Shown: positions 46,762 through 58,659 of the stretch, piece by piece | Layout of the letters: each line of letters starts with the position of its first letter | How positions within the stretch are numbered: position 1 is the stretch's first letter | DNA from: Ottelia alismoides | Taxonomy: Eukaryota > Streptophyta > Magnoliopsida > Alismatales > Hydrocharitaceae | Length of the DNA: 64,000 nt | Reading direction: 5' to 3' | Assembly: GCA_037367405.1 (NCBI GenBank) | Contig: JAZKJV010006941.1 | Coordinates: 434,001-498,000 of the forward strand | The notes under the pieces: generated by a model | What the model saw: only the letters and a program-made list of their open reading frames with translations | Told to the model about the DNA's origin: nothing | Database searches by the model: none | Position numbers and translations under genes: made by a program

Positions 46762-47825
46762 TCATATTTTACCCAGATGTCGACCACCCCTTTTTTTCAT
46801 GAGTACTTCGTTCATCTCTGTCATCCGAAGAACCCCCAAGCTGCCCTTTTCCTTCGGCGTCGTCACCCTGCTCCAGTCCACCAAGTGCACCCCCTTCCTC
46901 TGTTGCCTCCTATCTGACCAGAAGAATCGCCTCATCAAAACCTCGATCCTTGTGCGAACACCCACAAGAAGCAATCTCGTGGAGCAGAAAAAAATAGGAA
47001 TGGTTGAGAGAACGTGCTTCAGAAGAACCAACTTCCCACCTTACGATAGCATCGACGTCTTCTACCTTGCCAGCCTCTCCTCAAATCTCCCCAACATAAT
47101 TCACCAGTCCCGAGATTTGGCCGCCCCACCACCAATGGCAGGCCCAAATACGTGATCAGCAGCGTCCACCGTAGTTGTAGGGCAACCCAAGATCACCACC
47201 GCACTCTGCACCTCCAGCCCATCGAGGCCAAAAGGAACCACCGCTGACTTTCCTCTGTAAATCCGAAAGCAGATAGGTCCCTAAAAATGTCCAAGATGAG
47301 TGACGCCCGACGCATCTGCGCCTCATAAGCCCCCAAGAAAACTACAGTGTCATCTGCATACTGCAGAAGTGGGATGGATATCTCCTCCTTCTCATATCCA
47401 GCACACCAATCTTCGCATGTTGCCAGTCTCATCAACACCGCCACCACGTCTGCCGCAATCACAAACAAGAGTTGTGCCAAAGGGCACCCCTACCTAATGA
47501 CCCTCTATGTTGGAAAAAAAACCTCCGGTCTGCCATTAACCAGCATGGCGTGGGAGACCGATGTGACACAGCGCTTCTCCCAATCAATCCACATGTCTGA
47601 GAAGCCCCTCTTCTCCAAAGAAACCCACAAGAATTTGCAATCCACGATGTCATAAGCCTTGGAAAAATCCACCTTCTGTATCAACCCTTTTATCTTGTCT
47701 CTTTTCCAGTCCATCTCCATCTCATACGTCATAACCAAGCCATCAGCCATAGCTCTCCCTGGCACAAAAGTTGTTTGCTCCGGCGAAATAATCCGGTCAA
47801 GCACTCCCTTCAACCTATTCGCCAA
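46762..47825 (-). pseudogene. Outer LINE reverse transcriptase and C-terminal start
   Basis: 47825-47505 reads TTFVPGRAMADGLVMTYEMEMDW, VDFSKAYDIVDCKFLWVSLEK. 47480-47193 reads LFVIAADVVAVL and LLQYADDTVVFLG with an intact YADD at 47349-47360. 47031-46762 reads LLKHVLSTIPIFFCSTRL and LVDWSRVTTPKEKGSLGVL. At least three frame changes. Confidence 0.83.
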
Positions 47826-48492
47826 TATCTTGATAATAATCAGCTAAACAATATTAGACAGAGCAATCGGCCTGTAATCCTCCACTTTGCTCGGTGTATC
47901 CTTCTTCGAAAGCAAAAGCATAAGTGCCTTGTTCAATCTCTCAAAATCGTAGTTGCCATCCCAGAATTTCGCAGGCACCTCTAACAAGTCCTACTTGATC
48001 ACATCACAAAATTCTCTGTAGAAAAAGACCGAGAACCCATCGGGGTCTGGCACCCCATCTGCATTCAGCTGGAACAACGCCCGCTTGGCCTCCTCCGAGA
48101 AATCTCTCACCAACAAAGCCACGTCCGAAGCAGGAATGCGCAATACACCATTCCCCTGTCATCCCCATCTAGCCCTCCCGCACCGCCTGCTGAAGTCCTG
48201 AAAGTGTGACCGCAACGCTACCCGCACAACCCAGTCCCCCTTCCACCACCTCCCCACCAACCGAAACCGAGTGAATCAGGTTCCAACGTTTTCTCCCGCT
48301 GGCCATTGCGTGAAAGAATCTCGTATTTGCATTCCCCTCCCTCAACAAATGCTGCCTAGATTTCTGCCTCCAAGCAACCTTCTCCTTTCTATCCTCCCTA
48401 AAAATCTCTTCCAAGTGATTTCCCCTCATGACCAACTCATCGGCAGTCAAAGCCCTCTCATCCTTCAGCCTGTCAAGTTGATGAACCTCCTC

Positions 48493-49413
48493 CTAAGCCA
48501 ACTGCCTTCGGGCCCTGCGTTGCACCCTATTCTCCTTGTTGTAGTTCATCAAGAATTTATTGAGCGCCATAAGCTTGCTTGCGAGCCTGAAGATTGCCGA
48601 CCCCATCACCGAGCACTCATCCCAGAATTCCACCACCACCTCCCTGAACCCCTCCTCGAAGAGCCACACCCTCTCAAATCTGAAGAACGAGCACAGGCGG
48701 TCAGACTCCCCGGAGCACCAAAGCAGCGACGTGTGATCCGATAACATCCGAGGAAGGACACGTGCCCCAGCCAATGAAAACGCCATCAAAGCCTCAGTAG
48801 ACATCATGAATCTATCAATGTGTGAGAGAGAACACGAGTTCTGCCGCCACGTGTATATACATATGGCAGTGTCGACCACATGGAGACCTAAATCTTCCAC
48901 CACCTCCGCCAACGATGAAGATCCACAATCGCACCCCCCGCGACCCCCTGGCCGATCTTCCGGACGCTGCGTCACATTAAAGTCCCCTGCAATGAGACAT
49001 GCTGCTTTTGGGAACCTCGCCTTGACCATCCACGGTTCATTAACCAAGCCACCAATACCAACCTCGTTGAAAGGACTATACACATTTGTGGTCAAAATCA
49101 TCGAGCCATCTGCCCTGCATCGCAGCAGGAACGAGAGCGAGAACGCTCCATGGACCTCCTCTGCCATCTCCAGCAAAGCTCCATCCCATCCCGTCACAAT
49201 ACCCCCAGCCGCCCCGATTGCCTCTATAGCCTTGAACTCTCCCAATCTAGGCCCCCCAATCTCCCTCCATTTCCCAGTTAAATCCCTCGAAAGCTTAGTT
49301 TCCTGCAACATGGCGACCTCCGCTCTCTGCTCCGAAAGCATCCTATTCCTACCCATTGTCGACCGCTTCACAGACTGCCTCAGGACCCTTACATTCCATG
49401 TAGCCAGCTTCAT
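48493..49413 (-). pseudogene. Outer LINE endonuclease
   Basis: 306 codons in one frame. Starts KLATWNVRVLRQS; catalytic blocks QETKLS, IAGDFNVTQRPEDRPG, YTWRQNSCSLSHIDRFM, and LSDHTSLLW with the SDH kept. Endonuclease residues look intact, in contrast to the inner LINE. Confidence 0.85.
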
Positions 49414-49990
49414 TGAGAAACCTCGAGACCCCCGACGATGGTATCAGACCAAGACACAGAAAACCTCCCTCTCCATACCTTCCCACACCCCCCTTTGTAT
49501 CTCTCCCACCTCCCCTCCGTCCCCCTCCAACATCACCCCCGGTTCATCCCCCAAAACCTCTGATGGCCCCTCCAACACCACTCCAGGCTCCTCCTCCAAA
49601 CCTTCAGGCCCCGAAACCTCCCGCCTTTTTCCCTCAACCACCACCTCATGTGGATATTCGGGGGCCAACACTTGCAGCGCGACATGCTGAGTTTCCAGGT
49701 CCCCTCATCCACCCGAAACTCCAATACCCAAGGGCTCCTCCACGCGTCGATACATCTCCAGACGTCGCAACCTCCTCGCCTCCTTCAAGCGAGGTCGAGA
49801 ATAGCGATTTTGAAATCTACCCTCCCGCATAGAGTCACAGCTCTGAGTTTCCCCCAGAGATGGCTCCACAGACGAGCCTATCAAACTTTCCACGTCAGCA
49901 GCCCACACCGGATCCATGAGAGTGACAATGTTCATGGGCGGAGGGAATGCTTCCACAGCCGAAGGGCGAGATGTCACCCCTCCGTCCGAT

Positions 49991-50579
49991 AAGAATATTG
50001 TACTGCTATAAGAATATTGCACTGCTATAAGAAAATAAGTATAATAAACAAGAACCAACTTCAGTATGCTAAGAAGTGGTTATAGAAGTCTGAAACATGC
50101 AGTGCTATCGTTTCCTAGATATCTATTTCTAACTCCTCCCAGTTGTCACTTAAATGATTAGAAATAAGTGCCTCCATAACAGAATGACAATTACGAAGTT
50201 TCCCCTGGTCATGGCCGCAACTCCTGCAACAATGTCTGCAGAAAGCTCGTTTTTCTTGATAAAGTGCAGCAAATTTAAATTTCTAAGGAAATGATATCAA
50301 ATTGGTCGACATTAAGCATCTGCCAAAAGACCCGTGAATTTAAAAAAAAAATGCAACCACAAAGGTTCAAGTTCTAAGGAACTGATATCAAATTGGTCGA
50401 CATTAAGCATCTGCCAAAAGACCCGTGAATTTAAAAATAATGCAACCACAAAAGTTCAAGCTTCGAAAATCTGCATCATCCAACATGGTTTCAAAAAGTA
50501 AAGAATTTATATAAGATGATGGTGATAGCGATGATGATAAAAATGATAGAGAAAGAACTGAGGTAATCTCTTTTGGTTG
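49991..50579. other. Short flank with tandem duplications
   Basis: Between the outer LINE and a hAT-like unit. ATAAGAATATTG...ACTGC occurs twice near 49989-50030. A segment with AATTGGTCGACATTAAGCATC occurs twice about 104 bp apart (50280-50460). A candidate terminal exon is described separately. Confidence 0.6.
50115..50282 (-). CDS. Candidate terminal exon, unrecognised
   Basis: An acceptor-like TTCCTTAG precedes 55 codons ending in TAG: KFKFAALYQEKRAFCRHCCR, SCGHDQGKLRNCHSVMEALI, then SNHLSDNWEELEIDI. The composition is protein-like, with clustered Cys and an acidic end, but I do not recognise the family and found no upstream exon. A second frame over the same DNA (NELSADIVAGVAAMTRG) is also open, so the call is weak. 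Confidence 0.25.
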   Translation of the reverse strand, partial: KFKFAALYQEKRAFCRHCCRSCGHDQGKLRNCHSVMEALISNHLSDNWEELEIDI

Positions 50580-51924
50580 TAGGGATGTCAAGAAAGCTCG
50601 AGCTCCGATGAGTCCGACTTAGTCTCAACTCGATAATATCTCATGAGCCAGGCTCGAAAAGCTAATGAATCCAAGTCTAGGTCGAATAAATGGCAAGTTC
50701 GAGTAGAGGTGTGCTCAACTGGCTAACTCGACTCAATAACTCTTTTGATTTTATTAGCTTTTATGTATACTTTCCATTCCATAATTAAATACATGATGTG
50801 TGAAAGTGAGGAGGAAATAGTGCAGCAACAATAAATTATTTGGATTTGTGTAATATTTACCCATTCACTCTCTTAATTCTTAAGTTCCCTCTAATTTCTA
50901 ATTCCATATGATAAAAAAGTAACAAAAGTTAAAAATGTTGGACTTAAGGACGCATGGCGAGCCATTATGCAATAATAATTACTGCAAATCACTCCTAATC
51001 TGGAATGAAGAATAATTAATTTGCATTAAAGGTCCCATCATATAATTAGAGTTTTGTACCATGGTCATCTTGATATCATATAGTTCTTGATCCAAAAGTT
51101 GGTTATATAGGCTGTTGCAGGGTTGAATATCTAAAGGGATAGATTGAGGAGTCAACCGCATTATCAAGTGATTACTAGAAAGGATCTCCAGCCAAAGGAG
51201 GAGACGACAACCTTTACTCCAAAGGTTGACATCTGACCGACCTCTTGATGCAGGTCCTCTAAATATGAATAGAGATTTTGAGGTGTCGGATGAGTTAGGT
51301 CAAAGAGTTGACGTAGAGAGATCGAGATAACCAAGACTTAAAACGTATGATGTAACGATACATGCACGCATCCTCTGATCGGAGACATATGTATTACAAT
51401 ATGCCTGAGTATGTACATTTGTCAGACCATTAGGTTGATAACCTAATCAAGGTTTATACATCGGCGCATTGGTGTGCATACAAGAGCATATGAGTAATAC
51501 AATCTCTCTAATGGATCATACAAATTCACTACTGAACCGAAAGACATGAGCTCACTCATGAGATATTGGGATAAAGAAAATTACAACGTTGGTTGTCTTG
51601 CTTTTGGAAACATGACAACATTTGAAAGTATGATTTATGCTTTTGGAAAGCATAATATTGATACCAACTCCCAATGATCGAATGAGAAACTAACAGATAA
51701 GATCGTGAAGGGGAGAGCTCAAAATGGGATCCCAACTTCGGGTGTTAATCGCAGTCTTTCGGTATGCAATACGTATGGGTATTAGGAATACTCGATGGTG
51801 ATGTAATCTTATACAATTATATACCATGACGCTTCCATTCTGAAGAGTGATAAAACATGTTTAGATTTTAGTGACCCTGTTCATTGAACTAGTTATCCAG
51901 TCTTAATCCAAATGTTGGATTTTG

Positions 51925-52288
51925 ATATGAATTGGATTCAGAAACAATAAGAAAATTGGGTACTTTGTATGACATGATCAGACATCTCTTAGAGTTCTTC
52001 TAGATCTGGATATGAGATTACATCTCATTATCCAAGTTACTATACATTAATATACAGACGCTCTGACCCAATCTCCAAGTATCCACGGGAAGGCACACTA
52101 TCCACATCAATATGAATTGGATTGAGAGATAATACGAAAATTAGGTACTTTGTATGGCATGATCCAACATCTCTGAGAGTTCTTCTAGATCTGAATATGA
52201 GATTAGATCTCATTATCCAAGTCACTATACATTAATATACAGACGCTCTGACCCAATCTCCAAGTATCCACGGGAAGGCACACTATCC
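51925..52288. repeat. 185-bp tandem duplication
   Basis: Two units at 51925-52103 and 52110-52288, offset 185 bp, both starting ATATGAATTGGATT and ending AGGCACACTATCC. Differences are scattered substitutions. No coding. Confidence 0.9.
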
Positions 52289-53149
52289 TCAAAGGAGTTT
52301 GAAGAATGTTCCTGGAGAGATAAATCTAAGAACTGGGACAGTTCAGTGATGTTTGAATCACTGGGTGAAGAGGATAATTTAGGAAGATTAAACTGTTTTA
52401 ATTATCTTGGATAACATTATCCTAGATGGTATTATCTACAGTTATCCAAGAATAATGTGGATAAGATTCACATTATTTTGGATACGTACAGAGAGGATTT
52501 TGATATAATTAAATTGAATTTAACTATATAAGATTAATGCGGATAGTGTTATTCACAATAATCGTGGTATGGATGAGATCCACAATGTCCAATTGAGACT
52601 TGATTGCGAATAAGACTGGTAAATTTAATATTAATGTGAATTGAATTTACATTATTTAAGAAATATAAATTGGATTGACATTCAACTTTGGACCTATGAA
52701 TATGATTCATATTTTTGAATGGACTATTTGTAATTCTCATAAATTAAAAAAATGGTGAAGCCTTCTCCCACTATAAGTACGGTCGGCTACATAGATTCTT
52801 GCTCAAATCAATGTAATTGTCACAAATAATTTGAAATTATTTGGTGATAATTAATTTACAAACTTATTCAACAAATGAGAGATATTAGCTGTAGAAATAA
52901 TGCAACTAATAAAGAAAAAAGGAAAAGAGAAATACATTAATAGGGAAGACGTCCATGGTGGGACCCATCATGGTGGATGAGCCCACCTTATCCATGTATT
53001 TGTCTTCTTTTTATTCTGTTTCTTTTAATTATCTATTTATTATAAGTTTGTTAGATAATTCAATTTTCAAAATTAATTAACAAGAAAGAAAATATTTTTG
53101 TTGAGATAAAAAGAAATTAAAAAGGATAAATACAAACAAAAAGGGGGGC

Positions 53150-53180
53150 GTCCCATGGTGGGTCCCACCATGGGACTTCC
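53150..53180. repeat. Perfect short palindrome
   Basis: GTCCCATGGTGGG, one T, then CCCACCATGGGAC: 13-bp arms with one central base. A related CCATGGTGGGACCC...GGTGG sequence lies at 52949-52990. Confidence 0.85.
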
Positions 53181-53350
53181 CCATCTTTTATTTTATTATC
53201 TCATTTATTTTTCATTTCTCTTTATTCTCTTGTTGTTAATAATTTCTAGATATGATTAATTGATAAAATAAGTTGATAATGTGTTATCAACTTTTATCCT
53301 CATGCGATTGAGGAGCAATTAATCTTAGTCATCTATTCATCAAATAGGAT

Positions 53351-54442
53351 CAAGGTTTAAAAAAGCGTGAGGCGGTCCGAGGCGTTTTCTCTGAAATTGA
53401 GGCAAGGCGTAAGCCTCGAGGCGGTCGGGGCGTAAGCCTCAATTTTTTTGGAAAAATAAATAAAATTAAAGCAAAATACATTTAAAAAGTATATAATACT
53501 ATTACATTTTGCCAAAAACACATTCAAGAATAATTTAAAACTAGTAAAAGATATAATACATAAGCGATGAAGGCATTTAAGTTCAAAAAAACTAATACTA
53601 TGCCACTAATATACAGAATATCAAGTTCCAATTCCAACTTCAATGACTCTATATGAGTATTAAACTAAAGTCTATACTTAATACTAAAGTACAATAGAAA
53701 CCATAATCTTTAGTACGAATAAAAAAATATTAATATGCCTTGAATCTCAATCAATTGTCTTGTTGGACGTAGATGGAGAACTGTCATATGCATCCCCTCC
53801 TGCCATATCATACCCCAACAATAGAAACCATAATCTTTACTAATGATATTATTTGTATTCAGCTACGCACAATAAAATGTAATAATTATTTTACTTCAGT
53901 CTTCACGTGTTTATTTTTCAACATTACTTCATATATCATATATGTGATAACTATTCTAAGTTCATAACTTATACAACAAAACAACAACATCAAGTTGCAA
54001 ACTTGCAACTAATATAAAATTGTATTACAATTCAAACAAAAATATGTGTAATAGAACTAGTATGTGTAGATGTATGATAAATTGAATATGATGTATACAA
54101 GATCATGCAACTTCGCTTGTTTCAAGCTATCTCTTCTCTTTACATGGAGTTATATATATGGAAATATGCAAGGTCTGACATGGAAACAAAAATACAAAAA
54201 TAAAAAATATAATGCTAACAAAAAAATAGGATTATGTGTAACAAAAAATGTAAAAAAGCCTCATGACTCGAGGCTTACGTCTCCGCCTCGCCTCGAGCGC
54301 CTCACGCCTCGAGCGCCTCAGGCGAGGCTGAGGCGTACGCCCCTAAGTCTATACATGAGGCGTGCGCCTCAGGGCGTTTTAGGCCCGCCTCGCCTTGAGG
54401 CGTACGTCTTTGCGCCTCGAGGCGTCGCCTTTTAAAACCATG
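53351..54442. mobile_element. hAT-like non-autonomous element with GAGGCG ends
   Basis: 1092 bp. Left end CAAGGTTTAAAAAAGCG and right end CGCCTTTTAAAACCATG form an imperfect inverted repeat starting CA. The first 100 and last 200 bp are packed with GAGGCG / CGCCTC and GAGGCTTAC-type words; the middle is AT-rich and non-coding. Flanks AATAGGAT and AATGATTA do not match well, so the target duplication has decayed or was not formed. Confidence 0.65.
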
Positions 54443-55980
54443 AATGATTACAATCAAAACGATCCGAAAAAGCATACAAGGAGAGGCAGACCATGCCTTC
54501 AGCATTCACTCCAATGACAAACAAATCTCCCTCCGGGGACGTCCCTTCACCGTGATAATGTCCTTAATATTGGACATCCCCCCTTTACCTACTCGTGTAG
54601 AGTTTCTTCATCTTTGGTTCTCCGGGTTCATGATAAAGAATGATGATTTCATATGATAAAATCAAGAGCAAGGAGTCTCAAATCATCTTGTTGGATTGCG
54701 AGAAGTATGTGGTGTATCCCTGCGTCCGCAAGTGTTGTCTCTGTCAGATTGAACTTCACACAAGAAGTCTCTTGTTTTAAAGACTAGAGGATCACATTCA
54801 TTCTTCAAGAGGTAATTCTATACTCATGTGATATTGATGGAATGGATTGAAGATGGTTCCCAATCCATGTAGTTCCTTCGAATTTTTTTAAAATTCCGTT
54901 GCTATCGCAAACTTGTACAACAAGTCTATTTTTCGATCGAATATGATCCAATCCAATCCACACACTTCTGTGATGCGTGAGGCCTAAAAACCTCCCTTCA
55001 AAAAAACTCTGTGACGAATACACATCCCTCTCCCCATATGTGGTGTTACGCCTTACGACTCCTCTCACATGTCCTCCATCATCTCCCATTGGAATTCTCC
55101 TTCGTACACAAGCAGCACAATCACTCTCAGCAACATGGCTCTACAACTTCCAGCTTCTCCATCATACACATGCATCAAAAGCTGCCATACCCATCTCTCT
55201 ATAAACTCATGGCAAGTGGAAGTTTCAAGTCTTATTAACTAGTTGTGTAAGTGGGCAATCAGATCCCAGCCCTGAAAATTAATATAATCATGATGTTGGG
55301 CAGGAAATCAAATAGAAGAGTCAGTAGCTGGAAGCGACAAACTTTTTTTCCGGAGCTCATTAGTCGATCAGGATTTACAACAGGGGAATGACCTTGCCAA
55401 CTCACTGCAAACTAAATTTCTGGGAAATATACAATTAGTAAGTCAGATAGACGGAACAAATGTTGAGTGAGGAGCCAGGTTCACCCTCAGATTTCCATTC
55501 GAAGTTGGGGCCCAGGTAAAACCACAAACATAGCAGCGAGCTCGAGCACAGGTAGGGTGAGATAAAAAGGACAAACATATTTCTCATTGAACCTACTTTC
55601 GGGGAATCCTACCACAATTGGGATTGACGATGCAAAGGAGGCAATTGAAGAACCAGCCATCTTCAAGTGCAAGTGAGCCTCCATATGTCACAAGTGAACG
55701 AGAAGGATGAGATACAAGATCTCTACCACTCAATAATAGACATTCTCAAAGATGAGATAGAGAACAATTACCTAGACTTCTCAGTGACGCTATTTGTCAA
55801 ATGGAAGACAATTTTCCAGGAAAGCGAGACAGTTTCAATCAAAACTTTAGAGACATGGGCTCCTCACTCTGTTTCAAGTAATTGCCCCTCAAGTGCTACG
55901 CCCCTCCTCTCCCATGTCCAAATATTACAATTAATGAGATTACTAATAAAGTCAATTGCTTCTTAAAAGGAAGTTCACAT
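54443..55980. other. Interior of the hAT-like unit, no recognised gene
   Basis: Open frames at 54805-55089 (minus, 94 codons, SKNRLVVQVCDSNGILKKFE) and 55667-55966 (plus, 99 codons, DLYHSIIDILKDEIENNYLD) look protein-like but match nothing I know. They may be remnants of a transposase or captured DNA. Confidence 0.3.
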
Positions 55981-56179
55981 AGAAGGAATATAAAATTAAT
56001 CTACTACAAAAAGGCTCCTTATGAGGCTCGTGAGCCAACTCGAACTCAAAAAGTTCGAGTTTCAGTCAGCATTCATGGGTTCGAAGCTTATCAAGTTCAA
56101 GCTCGAGTTCGAGTTTTGTCAACAAGTTTGAGTCCGAGCCAGGGCCGACTCGACTCGTTTAACTCTACAGACACCCCTA

Positions 56180-57789
56180 TTGGGTTGCATCTATTTTTTC
56201 ACATTTTGAAAAACGATCTTTGTTGGACCGGTGGTCAAACAAAACCACATAAAATTTTGGTTTACTCTGTTAATAGAGAGCTTATGGCTCCTTTGATCTG
56301 GAAAATACTTAATTTGCAGCAGAAACTCTAGGCATAGTGGGGTATGACCACATTAATCAGCATATAGTGAGATACGAAGATCAAATCTTCCAATCTATGC
56401 AAATCACTATAATATTTCTTGCAGGATAGCTTGCTCTACTACCTATCAAGTAACATACAATCAATACACATGAGTTAAAGGGCATACCATCAGTACGTCA
56501 CTATCAGTGAGTTCCCTCATCAAAATCTTCTTGAATCTTTCCAATCTTGACTCTTTCCAAATCCATGTTAATCTACTACCAGTAAAACTCCCATCACCCC
56601 CACTGCATCCTCAACATGAAGTCATAGACATGCCACTGTAATGCCACCGCCCACTTACACAACCAGGGGTGTAAAGCAACCGAACCTGAGTGAAAATACA
56701 TAAATTCAAATCGGTTTGTTTATGAGCATACAAGTTTTTGGGTTTGGTTAGATTCAGTAAAATGTGACTTTTGTTTAGATTCGGTAGAGGACCACGAAAG
56801 TCCAATTCGGTTCATTACTGGTTCTTTCACGTGCAATTAATTGAATAGTACCCTCATGTTCTCATTTTGGATTATTTCATAATCAACAAGGTTAGATTAT
56901 TTTTTATAAATAAATACAATATCATGGAGTTAACCCTTTCATTTTAAAATTCACATTTACATGTATCCGTGTCCACATAAAATAAATGATTTCACCCCAA
57001 AACATGAATTACTTTCACCACAAAGGCTAAATTGTTTGAGCATGACGAAAACCAAAAAACGATAAGCTAACAGGGATAAAGATAGACTACGTGCCGCCTA
57101 TTCAAGGAAGTTTGCAATCTAATCATATGGTTGCTCAGGCCCAAGGAGATAAACAAATAGGAACAATTGAACTAATAGCTGTTTTTTTCCATTGGAGAGA
57201 CCCATAAATGTTAGCACCACAAGCATTATTTACAGTATTGATCTGCATTATTGTTCTGCGGTGTATTGCTCTATGTTATTATTGGATGGTTGCTCTATCA
57301 CTAAATCTATTCTCCCAATTAGAACATGTATGCAATTCAGATCCCGGTACTGCAAGTTGCACCGGATGTGCTCATTAAGAATAATAAAAATAATAACTAA
57401 TACAGCCATGTGGAAGAACTCCATGGAGCCATCAATCTCTACAAAGACTTTTGATTTGGGTTGATCTCATCATCATTACTCTCGGAACCATGAACGCATA
57501 CAAACAGATGGAAAGCATCAAACGTGCAGCGGGAAAATTTTACAAAATAGCAACAACGGTGGTGGCTAGGTCATTGCGGCATTGGCGTGGACAAGGAGTT
57601 GGTAGATCTGGCATTGATGATGAGAGGAAGGGAAGGCAAAACTGGCTACGGCGATGTACAGAGGAGGCAGCGATGGCGTTGTGTTGAGAGAGGATGATAA
57701 CAGTAGTGCGGCGATGATGCGATTAGCAGTGAGTATTAGATCGATTTTGGATGGTTTAGGTCAATTGATTGGGTTTAATTCGATTTGGG
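56180..57789. other. Intergenic, nothing recognised
   Basis: No TE ends or domains seen apart from purine-rich stretches near 57550-57720. Confidence 0.4.
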
Positions 57790-57794
57790 TCAAC

Positions 57795-58640
57795 GACGAC
57801 GCTGCGCCTGGCCCCAATGGTTTCCCAATCTCGTTCTACAAGGACTTCCGGGACATCGTTGAGCATGAGGTACTTGAAGTGGTGAAGGAATTCTGTGAGG
57901 GGAACTCGGGCTTTGATCGGGTCAACCGCGCGCTTCTTGTCTTGCTTCCGAAGTCTTCGGGGGCCTCTTCGATCGGGGATTTTCGGCCTATCGCCATCTC
58001 GAATGCCATGTACCTGATCACGGCGAAGGTCCTTGCGGGCAGGCTTAATGTCATTCTTGGGAGTCTTATCTCGCCGGCCCAGTCGGTTTTCATCCTCGGG
58101 CGCCAGATTTCAGATTGCATCACGCTTGCTTCGGAAATTTTTGCGGATTGGCGGCGGAGGGGTACGAGCGGTATTCTTTGGAAGGTGGATTTTGCCAAGG
58201 CGTATGATACTCTTGACTGGAGATTTCTCTGGTCTGTGCTACGGAGGAAGGGCTTCGCCGACAAGTGGATTTCTTGGATGAGGCGCTATGTCACCACGGT
58301 GTCTTTTTCGGTTTTGGTAAATGGACGACCGGAGGGGGGATGAATCCAACCGCGGAGGGGGGTGCGGCAGGGGTGCCCACTGGTGCCGATGCTCTTCATT
58401 CTTGCGGCCGATGCTCTTTCCGATATTGCGGGTCGTGTTGTCAGTCGTGGTCTATCTAGCGGCTTCTCGAGGGACGACTTGATTGTTCCGATCATCCAAT
58501 ACGCCGATGATACGCTTTTTTCATCGAGGGGGGCTTTGAGGAGGCCAACGGCATGGCGGTGGCTTTAAAGCTCTTCACTGAACTATCGGGTTTATCTAAG
58601 AATAGCGCGAAATCGGTGTAGTTCCTTTTGGAAGTGCGGA
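57795..58640 (+). pseudogene. LINE reverse transcriptase, frameshifted
   Basis: Frame 57795-58343 reads NRALLVLLPKSSGASSIGDF, RPIAISNAMYLITAKVLAGR, QSVFILGRQISDCITLASEI, DFAKAYDTLDW, LVNGRPEGG. After a shift near 58340 the frame 58362 onward reads RQGCPLVPMLFILAADALSD and YADD at 58500-58511. A second lesion near 58540 follows. All catalytic blocks except the frame are present. Confidence 0.85.
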
Positions 58641-58659
58641 GCAGCTTGCTGACAGTCTC

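Larger units (their letters stand above)
46485..49990 (-). pseudogene. Outer L1-like LINE, 5' part
   Basis: Continues the outer LINE from 31300. Minus-strand blocks in order: ORF1 tail (about 49990-49440, no zinc knuckle seen), endonuclease 49413-48493, linker 48450-48169, RT 47825-47193, C-terminal start 47031-46762. The 5' end fades near 49990 and lacks a clear target duplication, so it is likely 5'-truncated. Different family from the inner LINE, closer to the one at 62308-64000. Confidence 0.82.
50580..56179. mobile_element. Probable 5.6-kb hAT-type element, no transposase found
   Basis: Left end TAGGGATGTC at 50580 and right end GACACCCCTA at 56170-56179 form a 10-bp inverted repeat with one mismatch. 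Flanks TTTGGTTG (50572-50579) and TTGGGTTG (56180-56187) match at 7 of 8 bases. Both end regions are rich in GCTCGAGCTCG/GAGTCGA-type words (50590-50730 and 56030-56160), as in hAT subterminal repeats. No transposase frame is recognisable, and the interior holds another element (53351-54442) and duplicated DNA. The pairing of ends over 5.6 kb is an inference. Confidence 0.55.

Noticed and set aside
54805..55089. 94-codon minus-strand frame considered as a MATH exon
   Set aside because: No MATH motifs (no W-x-I-xNF, no CRL-V-YPRG pattern) and no splice sites fit.
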